This document shows positions 1 through 15,700 of a stretch of 64,000 bases of DNA, piece by piece (the first letter of the stretch is position 1; each line of letters opens with the position of its first letter). The stretch is from Prosapia bicincta (lineage: Eukaryota; Arthropoda; Insecta; Hemiptera; Cercopidae). Under the pieces are notes generated by a model. The model was given only the letters and a program-made list of their open reading frames with translations, had not been told where the DNA came from and did not search any database. A program made the position numbers and the translations under genes. The stretch spans positions 165,710,214-165,774,213 of the forward strand of contig JBAIZL010000002.1 in assembly GCA_036971475.1 (NCBI GenBank), read 5' to 3'.

Positions 1-90
1 GGAAGGGAGATCAGTCACGTTTTGGCAGCCAAAGAGGGCGGACGTTTAAGGGGCTGTTTTGAAGACTGGAGAAGAGTAAAATACATTTAA
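1..90 (+). other. GC-rich partial open frame at window edge
   Basis: Frame 1 is open from the first base to a TAA at about 88-90 and encodes 29 residues, containing GREISHVLAAKEGG and then CFEDWRR. Base composition is clearly richer in G than the following sequence, which drops to AT-rich DNA right after the stop. This could be the end of a last exon or of a transposase/LINE frame that begins outside the window. I do not recognise the family. No start or splice site can be judged because the 5' side is missing. Confidence 0.25.
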
Positions 91-312
91 TATAAACTTA
101 TTTTTTTATATTAGATGCAGAAATAGTAAATATATTGTTTTACTATATTATCAATTTTTCTCAATACATATCCTAATGTGATCATATTGAACATTATACG
201 ACTGCAGAAGGTTTGTTCCTGTTATGTATTTAATCTTTTCCCGATATTTACTTAGTTTTTGTGTCCATTAATGTTTTGACATTTTCATTAAAGAGAATAA
301 TGGTTTGCTGTA

Positions 313-661
<349 letters not shown>

Positions 662-688
662 TATATTACAAGAAAACATATCACCATA

Positions 689-1712
<1,024 letters not shown>

Positions 1713-1804
<92 letters not shown>
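1713..1804. repeat. (TA)n(TG)n compound microsatellite
   Basis: TA units from 1713 to about 1770, continuing as TG units to 1804 with one A interruption. The TA dinucleotide at its right edge directly precedes the CAGTAGAGTCTC terminus at 1807. Confidence 0.97.
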
Positions 1805-1806
<2 letters not shown>

Positions 1807-2320
1807 TACAGTAGAGTCTCTAAAATACGAGTCCTGATAGTTTGAGCTTCTGTGTAATTCAAGCCTATTTATATTCAAGCCTATTTTATCTAATTGAAAG
1901 ACTATGATGAGTCGGGCTTCCAAGAAATGTACATATCAATACGGCATACAAAGGAAATGAGGCAGGCTTCCAAGATATGTTTATAGCTATACAATTTGCA
2001 ATGGAATTTAGTCAGGCTTCCAAAAAAGTTTATACCCATACGGTATGCAATGGAAATAAGTCGGGCTTTCAAGAAAGTTTTATATTGTTACGGTGTGTAA
2101 ATAAAATGAATCAGTCTTCCAGGATATCATATCAATACGTTATGCAAAAAAATAAGTCGAGCTTCCAAGAAATGTTGATAGGTAAAAGGTATGCAATGGA
2201 AATTAGTCATGCTTCCAAGAAATGTTCATATACAGTTCTCCTACTTTTTCTAATGCACAAGAACGTAGTTCCGAGTAATTCGAGTTTTCGGTAAGCCGAG
2301 TGGGGCTCGGTTTGTAACCA
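1807..2320 (+). mobile_element. Candidate pogo/Tigger-type MITE containing a minisatellite
   Basis: The left end begins CAGTAGAGTCTC directly after a TA dinucleotide, the usual target of Tc1/mariner/pogo elements. The same terminus, in reverse complement, closes the fragment at 31698-31787, and a diverged version opens the fragment at 33568. Near 2228-2280 the sequence resembles the subterminal part of the 31.7-kb copy (CTCCT, a T run, CTAATG.ACA, then a GTAATTCGAG-like stretch). The outermost right end is too degenerate to place, so the boundary near 2320 is approximate. Between the ends lies a 50-bp tandem repeat instead of a transposase, so this would be non-autonomous. Confidence 0.5.
1911..2240 (+). 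repeat. 50-bp tandem repeat, about seven diverged copies
   Basis: A unit containing AGTCGGGCTTCCAAGAAATG followed by a stretch ending TATGCAATGGAAAT recurs with its GTC(G)GGCTTCC core at about 1911, 1961, 2011, 2060, 2110, 2156 and 2206. The period is 50 bp apart from one shortened unit. Copies are clearly diverged. The 105-codon frame across it (1977-2294) exists only because the repeat is translated. Confidence 0.9.
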
Positions 2321-2329
2321 ATAGAATTG

Positions 2330-5300
2330 TTGTAAATCTGAAAGGACATGGTTACTGTGTGCCGTTATTTAAAAAGATAAAAACCAATCAAATCCATAGA
2401 AATATCTAAACTGGGATCTTTAGTTATGAACTGATGGAAAGTTAGACTAATGACGCGCAAGCAGTTTCAAGCACTTTCGTCTGCTCGAGTAGATCTATAG
2501 TTTTGACATTTTCAATTACCAACGTAGTTCTTTTTCGGAAAAAAAAAGTTTTTTCAAAATTAGATGCGAGCAGACAGCACAAAAAAAATTTATGATCAAC
2601 ACAACAAATGGAGGCAAGCCCAGATTAGCTGAAATAAGAAATAGGAAGATCAAGCTAATAGAAAAAGGGAAACCATGAACGGGAGGAGGATCTTGCATAA
2701 GAGATCGGTAAAGTAATAGGAGCCTTAAGTTAGGCTCTAGGAGTCAGAGAGGACAGAAGTCGTGGGATCTGATTAGGTAAGATTTTTGAGTTGGAGAAGG
2801 AGCCTAGCTCTTTAAATTGAAATGAAGAGACGAAGAAGCTCCATCGTCATGTTGAAATTTTAGTAGAAAACAATCGATCCAAGGAAATGCACGAGAATCT
2901 AAAGATCGACTAAGCTACTTGAAATTTGTTACGAGTAAACATAAATTATCATTTTGTAAACTTATACTTTAAAATTAATCAAGAAAACGGGGGTTGTAAC
3001 TAAACTTATAAAATACAATAAATAAATGTATTTCTCTTTAATTCTGAAATGAAGCTGACAATACACCAATCTCTATTACTTGAATTTAAGAGTAAATAAT
3101 ATTGGTATTTTAAAGTTTAATTAACAAGTAATCAGTAAATTTTTGGTCAAGTCCAGATATTCTGAAAATCTAATTTGTTGTTAATACAGATCTGGGGTCA
3201 AACAATATTTTTTAAAATATTAAATATTAATAATAATAATAATAATCGCAATAATATTAATAATATATTTCACGCTAGGTAAATGGTTAATTTAATTGGA
3301 TACTCCATGACAAATTCAATGGATGTGCATATCTAAAAGTATCTTGTGGACCTAAGTGTATTTAGATTGTAATCGATACCTGACCTCAGAGGAACATTGC
3401 AGAGATGAACAATGTCTCCGAGCTGTCAGTGATAACTGAAATTTACAGACCATTTGCCGATCGACAACTGCTTGTCACAACAACGGGCGTCCTTATTATT
3501 TCAACTTACGTACAATAGCCACTTGTTTTGAAGGCATTTCAAAGAGTAAGTATGAAATGTTATATATTTATGGCCTTTGTTATCCTTGTACTTTATATTT
3601 GTCGATACATAATTTGTATTACTTTATTTGTTCATAAATATAATGAGACATTTCATTTAAATTTGTATATTTATATAGGATTAGCATTACTATATAGTGA
3701 GCTTCCATTAATTTCAGAATTCATACGTATCTGTTGATCAACTTTTAACAAAATATTACAATAGTCTTTATAGGTAATAATTGCCTGTATTGGTAAACAA
3801 AATGAACAAATTACATTTTCTTACCTAAGTTGTTTTCAGGTAGAGGAGTTACTCAGTACCCATTGTAACTCGGTTTTATCAGGAAATCATAACTAATTGC
3901 ATTTCTCGTTTCCTGTGAGCTCTCACAATAATAAAATGTTTGTTCAGTGGTTTCTCAGAGTATATAACGGTTAGAAATTATGTTACTTTCGTGTCACATA
4001 TTGCATCTTGCAGGGTTTATTTTTTGTTGCAATGTTGTTTACTTTGTAAGTAAAGTGCTAAAGGATATGTTCGTCAAGCTGTATTGAATTTACCATATAA
4101 AATATAATTACAGCTAAATTTAGGTTTCTTTTCAAAACATAATACATAATATTATTAGGGAGCAATAACCTAAGTCCAAACATTTTATTTTTTTGTTATA
4201 AAAACAAAAATTTTGAAGGTGATAGTAAAGTTAACGTTTTTAGTAGTGTAGAGAAATATTAAACATTACACAACAATGCTCTGTTGTAAGACATTTGAAG
4301 TCAAACTTCATTGATTTAAACCCTTTATTTTTTTACAGGCAATACGGAAAATGTTTCTCTTGATATTGTATGCATAATTTGGTGGATTGCAGTTTCTGTT
4401 AGAGATCAAATGATACGGATTCATTCTGAACATATTTGAAATTGTATTTACTTGTTATTTGAGCTCTTATAGGTTTAGAAGCTTTAAAAGTTGAAGAAAT
4501 TTGTAAAGTCCGATATTTAATTAAAGTAACCACATCCGTGAAATAGAATCTGTATGGAATACATTTCTTTAGATGCCGTTTCACTGTTCGTCAACATTAA
4601 ACGTATGTATCGCTATATTCCATATTGTGCTTTCAATATATCTAACCATAATGTGCCTTAAATATATTGTGTAATATTGTACTACATAAAAATGTACGCA
4701 TTTATAACCTAATTTACACAAAAGAAATGTTATATAATCATGTTAAGGCCAGTTTATAATATATTTCATTTAATCTTAATCGCTATTTAACCATACCATG
4801 CATTTTACGAAAATGAATTTTTAGAGATTGATCATCGAATTGAAATTACATTTTCATTTAGCAATATAATAATTTTTCAAACCATTCTCTTACATTTAGT
4901 TTATACTAACAGTTTCTTTTGTGAAATAAAATTGTCACATTATTTCAAAATTGCGTTTTTTATCGCCTTTAATTTCATTTGTTCACAGACGCATGCTGAA
5001 TATTTTCAACAGCAATTACCTCAGGTGAGGAAGAAATTTCTAAATAATAAATCCACTAAACCACAATTAAATATTTTTTAAGTTTAATCACAAATACATT
5101 TGCAAGATAATCATCTTCAGATATATTCCCTACAATATCATCTCATTATTATTAATAATATGTTATAATAATAGTTATTATTATTATTATTATTAATTAC
5201 AATAACGCTTTCAAAGGAGGTATTATTGCTACAACTTCCTATGAATATATTTGCTCGAATATTGAAATGCACATGCAACTAAACAAAAATATTTATTTTT

Positions 5301-6020
5301 GAAAAGAAGATTTAGTTTACTTAATAACGCGTATATCCATTTTTTCTAAATTGTTGATGGAAACTTATTTTAAATTCCTTAGTTTTCAACCGACTGTAAG
5401 ACATAAGTGTCTCTGTACGAATAGAAATTCGTAGAGTATGTATGTAGTTGCATATTGCAATATATTATTTTATGTAAAATATTTTCAAGACATAACACAT
5501 GGTTTGTTGTTCCTTGTCTAAAGTGGTTTACTTTAATAATACCCTTTGTAAAAATCTACTAATGTTACAAATAATCATAAAGAATAGACAGGGATTTTCG
5601 TAATTGTACTACAGACTTCATTTCTTGTTTAATGGTTCGAAGGATTATTAGGATTGTTGAAATGTTTACATAGTGTAAATATTTGTTCCCATAAAAATGA
5701 CGCGATTTTATTACATGAGTTTCTTTGACATTCCTTTATTCTGATAACGTGGCAACGCCTGTTACGTAAGATAGTGAATACAAGTCAGTCTTATTGTATG
5801 CTGGTATTTTATTGAATTTGGATTCACCAATCATTCTAGAGATCACAGTTACTTGTCCCACGTTCTTCGTCTAAACAAGTATAAATTTTACATAAATGTT
5901 TACAGTTACACGTAAGATGGTATTGATTGTACTTTTGCATAAATGTGATTTCTGCTTAGTTGAAAATATTCCCCAGATGGGACATATTATGTTAATGCGA
6001 GAGGAATGCAAAAACTCAAG
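2330..6020. other. AT-rich sequence, no gene seen
   Basis: Contains short ATA/TAA trinucleotide runs near 3222-3260 and 5145-5205 and scattered chance frames of 60-70 codons with no recognisable domain. A purine-rich patch lies near 2690-2860. I see no RNA gene or element terminus. Confidence 0.55.
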
Positions 6021-6440
6021 TAAAGGGACTTGATTCCGGGTGGTAGGGCCTGTAAGTGCGGGGACTGGGTTAAAGGAAACGTCGGTGGTAGGACGAGTGA
6101 GTAGAAGGGGTAAGGGAAAAGGAAAATTTATAACAACAAAGTAAACTTATAAAAACAGGTTAGGAATTAATTAGTTAGTCAACGTGGAAAGTGGGATAGG
6201 GGGTCATTAAGTGTAAAGAAATTAGTGAAGAGAAGTGAATCGAGGAACTGCCGACCAATCTTCGCAGTGCAGCGAGCGAAGAGGTGATTCCAAGAATAAC
6301 ATTATCCCAATGGTAAAAAACTCCAAGGGTAACTACGCACGTTTAGTGGGCCAAAGATATAATGAAATACATTATTGTTACTGTAATAAGTATTTACCTT
6401 CTCAGCCAACCCGAAAAACAGTTTTTTCAAAAGTTATTAT
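6021..6440. other. Purine-rich, G-richer patch of unknown nature
   Basis: About 400 bp with many GGG/AAG runs and higher G content than its flanks, ending in a weak 69-codon frame (6235-6444). No start context, domain or splice pattern supports a gene. It could be an old element or an untranslated exon. I recognise neither. Confidence 0.3.
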
Positions 6441-6769
6441 TTAGGGTATAGGGCCGATGAATTACTTTTATCAATAGGTGATTATTAAATTATCATTTAT
6501 AAAAAACATCCAGATAACAGTAACATCTTTAACGACCCAGAGTACAAATAAATAAATTGTAGGCCTACTATTAATTAGTAGGAATTAATTAGAAATCGAG
6601 TTCAGCTAGAAAGAAATTATTTATTTCTTTTTAAAATATTTTGCAGTTGTTTTGTAAAATTTTTAAAAAGGGCAAATTAAATTTACTAGTTAGGAGTTCT
6701 CCAAACAATTATTTTTTGTAGGTATTTAAAAAACAAAATTGGTTAACTAAAAGTAAAAATTAAAATAGG

Positions 6770-6773
<4 letters not shown>

Positions 6774-6838
<65 letters not shown>

Positions 6839-6904
6839 ATATATATATATATATACATAATTATGTAATTATATAATTATGTAACACACACACACACACA
6901 CACA
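6774..6904. repeat. (TA)n and (CA)n microsatellites
   Basis: TA units 6774-6855 with one C interruption, a short AT-rich palindromic spacer, then CA units 6884-6904. Confidence 0.95.
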
Positions 6905-9900
6905 ATTAAATATAAATATAAATATATAAATAATTTTATAAATATTTTTGTTTGTAATAAATAATATGCTCGATATATGTAGGAGAACATTTTAGGTAAA
7001 AGGTTAAAAATTAGTTATTGATTTTTCGATTTATTAGTTTCGGAAAATTTGAAGCCTTCCTTGAAAATTTGGACAACAATTTGATAATCGTTAAACACAT
7101 ATCATTGCGTGTTTAGATGTTGTCAAGTTTATAATGATTGAAGGTTGTTGTAAAACTAATATTAGATTTCGAGACATAATAAGTTTTACAGCTACAAGTG
7201 AAATTAAATGCTAAATAACAGTAATATAATTGTGGTTTTAACTTTTGAGCTGATTTATATAAAGACATAATGTAGCTTAGAGATGAGTAACTTAATTCTC
7301 CATTTATTATGTTCCTTGAAAAAAAGTTTTAGAGAAAATACATTGCTTAGATTGTATTGTGTTAAACAAAATGTAATTCAGCACAAAAAAGGAAAACTCA
7401 AGAAAATCCCTGTTCATATTTGGTTTTATCTGAAAGGTTTATTGAATAACAAAGTATTTTTAGAAGTTCAAAAGGACAGAAACCACAAGGTTTAACTTCT
7501 TTTATGAAGTAGGGTAAGTGAATTAGTATGCAAATTTTATTAGGGTACAAAACAGTTTTATTTATTTACCTTGGACATTCTTATAATTTTAATTACTTTA
7601 GGTGCACCATATACGTTTTACTGACTTGGCCATTCGCATTAATGTGTCGTATGTTTACTTTCTGACATTCTATTGCCCTCATTTTACACCAATTTGCTTT
7701 GTAATTCCCATGAAAGTAAACACGTTCCCGGAACTTCTGAACAATCTTTCGCCTGGAGACAACTTCCTACACAATGGATTCTGCACAAAATTTTTAATCG
7801 GCTCCCGGCCTGTTAATCGCACAAAGTTAAGTTCATTCCAAAATGTTATTATTATTTGGAAATAGTTTTTATATTTAATTATAAAATACAGCAAACAATA
7901 AATCCAATGGTAAAACTGGTACTTAAATAATGATAAAATTAAGAATAATTTAAAAAATTTTAAAAACCCAAACTCTTACGTAGACTACATTTTGACCTTC
8001 GAACAACTCGTCATCAGCCGGGTAACTACATTGAAGTTTCAAAACAAATGATCCACTGAAGAAGCCACAGCTGGTTTTGTACGAGGAAGATATTGAGATT
8101 TGCCTAAACAAAGGTAGACAAAGTAACCTTCATAAATTACGTATCTATGTTATAGTTATTCTTTCTAGACACGACTTGATCATCAAAATGTATAAACGTT
8201 TGTAGTCTTATATATATATGTGGAATGATTATTATTTGATATATTATAATTATTTTTACTAGACCTGTTGTTTGTTGTGTTTAATAAACTTTTACCAATA
8301 CGTAATTGCATTTTTCTTCTACTATTCTTAGATTGTGTAGACATTTAAACTCGTGTAAAAATTTAAACATTACAATTTTTTGAGGTCGGCAAAATAATAA
8401 CATTATTGGTTATATGTTTGAATAATTTATACATTAAACTGATTAAACCCTTTTTTAAAGAAAATCCAATTCCCATATCCTAAATCGACTTACTATTAAT
8501 TAAATAACAAATAAATATAAGGACAAAAAATATAAACGATTTTATAGCCATCTAGGCTTAAGCATTAGAAGGAGGATTCAAAACGAACTGAAACAAATTG
8601 TAAAAGAATATAGAACAAGTAAGAAATCACTAGAAGCTAAAAGGTAAAAACAGTAAAAGAAAATATATGCCGGTAAGAAACGTTTATTCAGTATATTAGG
8701 GCTAATGGTGATTTTCTGGCATTATATTACTTATAATTACAAATGTATTTTATGATTATTTTTATTTATTGCGATTTTGTGACACAATATTCTTTACATA
8801 ATTTATGGAAAACAGATTTATTTTATCTCTGATTAAGATAATTGTATAGCTTATTTATATATATAATTCAGAATTAGTAGAAACAATTAGTACGAATAAA
8901 TTTTACCATTGTTTAAAAAGTAATTAAAAAATTCGTTGCTAATTGATATTAAATGATTATATTTTATACCAATAATTGTGGATTTCAAAATATCAAAAGC
9001 TATCTCTAGTATTAGTGCTAGCTAACCACCATATTTTGCGAAGACCGTCTTTAATACCAACTAGGCGAGAAAGCAAAAACTGGACATAAGGTAAAAGAAC
9101 TGTGAATTTATAAACAAAATATTTAATTTGTTATTCTTGTTCTCGTATAATATAAACACATGCAGCCTTAATTTTAAAGCATGAAAATTACCTGTTATGA
9201 GTATTAAGTTGTTACTAAACACTGTTAAATTTGCTATTTATCAATTAATAAGCCGACGCTGAGCAAACCGACTCGGAATCAGTATTCAGGAACAAAAACA
9301 CCAAGTTTAAAGATTTTAGCTACTAAATAAGGTAGCATTTAATTACTAACTCCAGTAAGAGTAGTAAAAGGCAACCCCCTAATCCAGCCCTGTTAAATAG
9401 AGGTTTCGGTTTAATACTTTAGCGATCCCAAGGCTAGCAATGAACATGTACTCTGGTAATGTAACATACGAGTAAGACCTAGAAAAACTTTCTTAATCAA
9501 AATCTTTGCTTCAAGTTATTAGTTTGCTGTTTCTTTAGGATATATTGTTTTTAGCATAATATCTACAATTGAATTGCACATATTAAGGAAGATTTACATT
9601 AAGGAATGTAAGAAATGTTTCTTATATTAATTACTCAGACGATATATTATTTAATCAATCATAGTAAAAGTCCACAATCTAAACTGCATATTGTTTTTTT
9701 AAATAAATTATTTCAGAACTATAATATAATGAGATATTTAATAATGAATTTTTATAAGCAACATGGGATAGTTAAAGTACAGTCGAGATTATCTAATGGG
9801 TAATTAGAATGAGAAGAGTCTGACGTCATGTGCATGGTGACAGATAAATTCTGCGATGACCTTCACAAGTCTATAATAAGTTGGAAACAAATAATATTCA

Positions 9901-11350
9901 AATTTCGTCGTGGCTTAATGCTTAGTAGTAATATATTATGGGTAGAAAATTGACCTACTACGGAAAGTAGAAACATGGCAATATAATAAACAACATTCTG
10001 TAAATCGAGTGCCTTGTTAAACCAAATGGTTGAAACAAGGATTAAAAAATATGTTTATAATACTCGTATATTGCCCAAATAAACAACAATTGCATTTCTC
10101 TCTTAACAATGAGTTGAATCGTTTAACAACTAGTCCTCTGTTATTGCGATAATTCAAGCGCCCTCCAGTGTCGCCACACCCTCACCGACAATCACTACGG
10201 CTAAGTGGTTATTAATTACGTGTTTTACCTAAAACATTGATTGTTTTGTTGCACGATGCTGCTTGTTGCGGGGTTTTTAAACATTTATTTTACCTCCTGT
10301 AATCATATTTTACTAATTTTACATTAACAATTAAATATTTTTTCTGAAAACCATATTAACAATAGGATTATAATTTCTGATGTAAGCCTATCTCCAGTGC
10401 TAATGAAGGACGTTTTTGAAATTGGTTCAACAACCGTTTCACAACATCAGAATGCTACCTAAATCGAAAGCAGGTACTGTTTCGAAGAAATTTGTAAAAT
10501 CAAATTAGACCTAATTAAACTAGCAAAAAAATATGTGGCCATACAATTTCCAAATTATATATTAACTTGAAAAATAACTGACTCTATATTTTGTCTAATT
10601 TTGTGTATCATTGTTACAGATAAAAACTAGACTTTATAAATAAAATCATATTTACACAGCAATAAATATTTTAGTTACTTTGTGTAGGTCTATTGGAAGT
10701 ATATAAATATCTAGAGTTAGAAAATAACTAATATATGTTTTCATTAAATACCTATATTTCCTGTTATGTATGTTAGAACTCAAATAAAGTTGGAACGGAA
10801 AGATACAGGAAGAACAGCAACCAATTTATTGAACAATAAAAACGGAATAAATAACTTAAGTAAATGGTGTGTGACCTCATCAATAAACTGTCTCACAACG
10901 TACTTTTAAGAGACTAAACCTAGATTACAAAATATTTAAACATTCTAATTGACTCATAGGTTTGAAAGGTCATGTTACAATATTAGAATATGGTATATAT
11001 AAATCGTCGAAAATGAACTTGTACATATATTAGCAAGAAGATATGACAAAATCAATATTATTAGGTAAGTTATCTTTAACGTTTTAAAGTTCATCCATGC
11101 TCAAGAGTTTTTTAAACTCCGCTAATGATTAAAATATATTTTCTGTAAGAATAAACACACGTCTGCATTTACATACTGTAAGTAATGAAGCTATTGTAAA
11201 CATATAATATGAAGAAAAAATTGTTATTTCTTACTGAGGTAAGCAAAGAAATTTTATTTTAGTTTTTCATTATTTTATAATTACAATGAATACGAATATC
11301 AATGTACATAAAACAAAATCACATCATAAAAGGCAAAATTTTAAAAAAAC
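6905..11350. other. AT-rich sequence, no gene seen
   Basis: Chance frames only (for example 7283-7495, 7602-7865, 9615-9803). Slightly GC-richer patches near 9240-9480 and 10140-10215 show no recognisable coding or RNA pattern. Confidence 0.55.
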
Positions 11351-11354
11351 GAAT

Positions 11355-11660
11355 TTTCATGCAATTTTCCATTCTCGTCTGCTCTTTTGTTGCCTGTGAT
11401 GTCGCCGCGACTTGGGGTCTACTAAAGGCTAATTGTCCATTCATTTTGCAGAAGTTGTGACATTGCTTCTCGGCATTGTGATATGTTAGAAAAGTATGAG
11501 GACGAGTTGTCAGCTATTGCGATTATGGCGGCTTGGCAGTCTACAAGGAAAACAGCTCTTTGGTGTTTCTTTGCTTGGTGATGAGCAGCAAGCGCCTCTG
11601 CGGCCAGAGGCACTGCCGTTATTACCCCATCAAAATTCCTTACGTCATGGTTTATTAAAA
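11355..11660 (-). pseudogene. LINE RNase H domain fossil
   Basis: The minus strand encodes a broken RNase H domain of the kind carried by Jockey/I/R1-group non-LTR retrotransposons. In order it shows NFDGVITAVPLAAEALAAHH (acidic residue plus the AE helix), VFLVDCQAAIIAI (strand with the catalytic-type Asp), ISQCREAMSQLL, and after WTISL two in-frame stops followed by TPSRGDITGNKRADENGKL. The last stretch corresponds to the family pattern W-x-P-S-H-x-G-I-x-G-N-E-x-A-D-x-L-A-K. The best uninterrupted part is 11422-11613. In the intact protein this domain removes the RNA strand after reverse transcription. No reverse transcriptase precedes it upstream on the minus strand, so the copy is a short isolated remnant. 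Two stops and substitutions in the last motif show it is inactive. Confidence 0.8.
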
Positions 11661-12608
11661 GAACGTGGAGACTGTTTGAATCATATATGTAAGGTTTGCA
11701 GACGATGTTGTGTGAAGCTAATTTAGATAGTTAATATCTAGTATAAGTATAATTAATTGCTAATGATATCATTTTTTTATTAATTATCATACCGTAATGT
11801 TTTTTTCTATATTCTCTTTAATGTTGATGAAAGCAACATTTTAATTTTAGGAAATAGTTTATAATTTTTCTAGCTGCAAAAAATTAACATATATTTTCCT
11901 GATGCTGTTTTTAATTAAATCTCGGATTTATGCCTTTTTGTAGTATAGTCTTCCAGTCTATGAATTTAAAAGTAATTAGATTTTTTAGAACGAAAATAGC
12001 TGAACAACCCGCTTGTAAGCTACCTTTTTGGTATGCTATCGTTTTCTCCGCAAGTTATAGAGGAAGTCTTGCTTTTTTTCTGAATCGTTCTACAACTAGT
12101 AACTGATTTAATATTCTAAGATATGTTTCAGATATTCCAAAAAGCTATTATTTTTACATTTTCTTATTGAGATTCTATAGCATAAAAATTAAGACACTTT
12201 CTTGGATTTCAGTTATGTAAACGTTATTTATAAAAAATACCTTAAAAACGTAATTAGTTAAAGTGCTTGTTGAGAAGAATGGATATAAATATTGAAAAAT
12301 GCGAATTTTTTCAATAAATCTAACAATGAAAATAGTTTATTTAAATTTTTAATGAAGAAAGTAATTTCTTACTGTATGTAGTAAAATCTAGGTAAACTGG
12401 ATGATTTGTCATCCTATGACATACTCCAAACCTGTATCTAATATCCTTTTTAGATGATTCCTGTGCATCATGATCTTGTTTTACCTTATTTACTTTCTCT
12501 CTCTCCCCCCCCCCTTAAATATATATATTTATTTCTTTATTCGTGTGTATAATATTTATTTATATTTCATATTAAATGATACATAGGAGTGTGCAAATTA
12601 AATAACTT
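11661..12608. other. AT-rich sequence, no gene seen
   Basis: Nothing recognisable; a CT/C-rich run lies near 12495-12515. Confidence 0.55.
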
Positions 12609-12758
<150 letters not shown>

Positions 12759-12759
12759 T

Positions 12760-15700
12760 ATGCATATAATAATTGATGTGTATACAATTTAAAATATATT
12801 GTTTTAAATACACATAGAAAATATTACCCATTTTTATAAAATGAATTTTAGAAATAATTGTTATAATCGAACAACAATTGATGATGTAATGTTTTTAAAC
12901 TCTGTGGATTGGGCGTGAAGTTGGCTTTGAGCCAGGAAGTCAAATCATATTGGCTAGGACTCAAGATGGTCAAAATTAAATGAATCCTTCTAGTAGTGTC
13001 TTTTTATTAGTGAATGATCCACGGAAAAAAATAATTGTACGCTAAACAATATATGTAGAGTTTTAGGAAAATTCATCAAGGAAATTTCCAACATAAATTA
13101 CTCAATTTATTCGACGGACGAACTGAAACGTTTATGGGAAATGATATGTTCAAGGGCGTGTCAATTATTTGTACAATGAATAGGCGATGCCATTAGAGAG
13201 CATTTGTTGATAAAAAATTCTTGTTTATAAATATTGGCATCTTTGCCAACATATTCAACAGCAATACACGGAATTCGAATTAAATCTCATACCACTAAAA
13301 TTGAAGAAACATTTTATTTTGTTAATAACACAATCTACTTAAAAAAAACCAATTTGTTTTTAAAAAAATATTTAACATAAGGTAATCGAAACGTTGCAGG
13401 TATCAACAGTATTTTTAGTACCATTTTTTAAAACAAATATTTCCCATAAGCTAATCCCATGACAATATAAATGTATCCTACATTATGAGGAGTATTTTTG
13501 TATAAAAAGTAAAATGGTCAATGAAATGTTTAAAAAATATTTGTCGGATATAATGAATATATGACAATTTATGTAACAAACTGAACGTAGTGAACGAATT
13601 TGTGTTTGTTGATTTTTTATTTTCCTTGTTTTCCAAGTGGAATTTTATTTGCAGCACACTAAATGCGTTAAAAATTAAAACTTTATTTTCTCCTATAAAA
13701 TAGCAAACATCACTGACGTATAATAGCGATGCAGGCAAGTTAGTCCCGGTACTGGGCCGGGTCGATTGAGCGATGAATCAAAATTTTATTTCTATCAGTA
13801 AAAATTAAAATATTTACACCATCAAAGAAATAATAGAACATTTAAAATCATAGTTACCTATTATCATTATTATTATTATTACTATTTATATCAATTACTT
13901 TTCAACTAAAATCTTTCAAAGAAATTACAAATTTAAAATATTCTTTTAAGCGCTTATAAAAATGTATTTAATAAAACATATTTTTAATTCAACAATTGTG
14001 AATAATAATTATTCTTTATTAAAAAAAAAACAAAAACATTTTACATAATGTTAAATCGTATGTAGTACCAAATTTTACCAATACCCTTTATTTACCGATA
14101 AAAATCTGGAACAACTATCCGTTCCTACAAACGCTCTATTTTGGGATTTTTTTTAATATTAGTAAAAAAAACCGTATGCCGTTAATATAAAATATCATAA
14201 TAATTCGAAACCTTTTATATTTTATACAAAACTGTGATTACTGCACAAAAAGAAATTCACATTGCTAATGACGAAATACTACTGGACCACCTACTTAGAG
14301 TTAAACCATATTTTTAATTGTTTTGTCGTTCATGCTCTTTTACTATATATATTAAAACGGTATATAAATAAATAAATAAATAAATATATATATATATATA
14401 TATATATAATAATAATATAACGTATGAGGCTAATCAATAAATTCAGTTCATATCAAAAAAAGAAAAATAGTCGGAAGAAATAGTATGCAAACCGACAAGA
14501 ATAAATACTAAACATACGGACAAAGTACTTAACCATTGTTGTATTTCAAGTAGTCATAGATGGGATGTGGGAAACTTTGACAAAAGAAAGGTCAACTATT
14601 TTAAGATAGGACTTTCCAAGTACCAAAATACCTGGGTTATAATAACACTGTAACGTTAGGGAAAGCTCTTTGTAAATGGGTGTGGGGATAACGAAATTAA
14701 CTAAATTGCGTGAGGGGGAGAGATGATGCGAGGTTGGATAAGGAAGTGATCGAGGAGTCTTAGAGGAACTTCAGAAGAAGGCAGATGGATTGGGGAGGAC
14801 CAAGTTTTAGCAATGTTAATAAGGGGTAAAATTTGTTTAATAGAATTAAGAGAATTGTACTTTTTTGTATGTGTATAATTAAAAAAGTGCGACGTGAGTA
14901 ATGTAGTAAAGAATTAGGAAAATAATTTAGTTATGTGAAAAGTACATCGAAACAGTATCAACGGTCATGATCCCAGGAACTCATCAATCAATAAGTACTT
15001 TCTTTTTCAATTAAAATTAGCCAATACAGCTTTACAAACAGTAAATTCTGAACCATTTTAAATGTATTAATTTAAAAGGTATTCTAGTTTTTTTTTCACC
15101 ACGTTCTAATTTATAAAAATTTATAATAACGACCCCAGAGAAAAGCAATTACCCCTGTCATTATTAAACTTTATTATAATAACCTAAAGCCTCAAGAGTC
15201 CACATTTTTTTAATGGTAATAATAGTTAAGGAATCACTTTTGTCACTAAATAGTATTAAGGTAAATGGTTATAATGTGTATTAATTAAATGTCAAGAATA
15301 AATGCCGATAAGTTTATTAAATATATAACCTAAAGGAAAAGTTATATATTAAAAACCTCAAGTTGTCATATATATATATTTATATATACATACTCATACT
15401 TTATAAACAAACTGAATATGTTATTGAGCATGTAAAGTGACTACTACAACTAGGGAGGAAAACACTAAAAGATAAGAGGTTTTGTAGCTATTTATAGATA
15501 TAGGTTTAGTCTCGTGGTTATATAGATATAGGCTGGTCACGCATATGCGCTTAGATATTGTTGTAGTAACGTCTTATTGCACAGTTTAAAGAATTTTGAC
15601 AATGATTTATACACTTCTATAATCTACATATTTATTCCATCATTTAACACGTAAAATGTCTCAAAATCATTATAAGAGGAAAATATATTCATTTTACACA

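Noticed and set aside
2690..2860. Possible LTR, with similar purine-rich patches at 6021-6260 and 14540-14830
   Set aside because: No shared sequence among the patches, no TG...CA ends, primer-binding site or polyprotein nearby.
5145..5205. Apparent CRISPR-like or satellite periodicity
   Set aside because: It is an imperfect ATT/TAA trinucleotide run, not spaced repeats.
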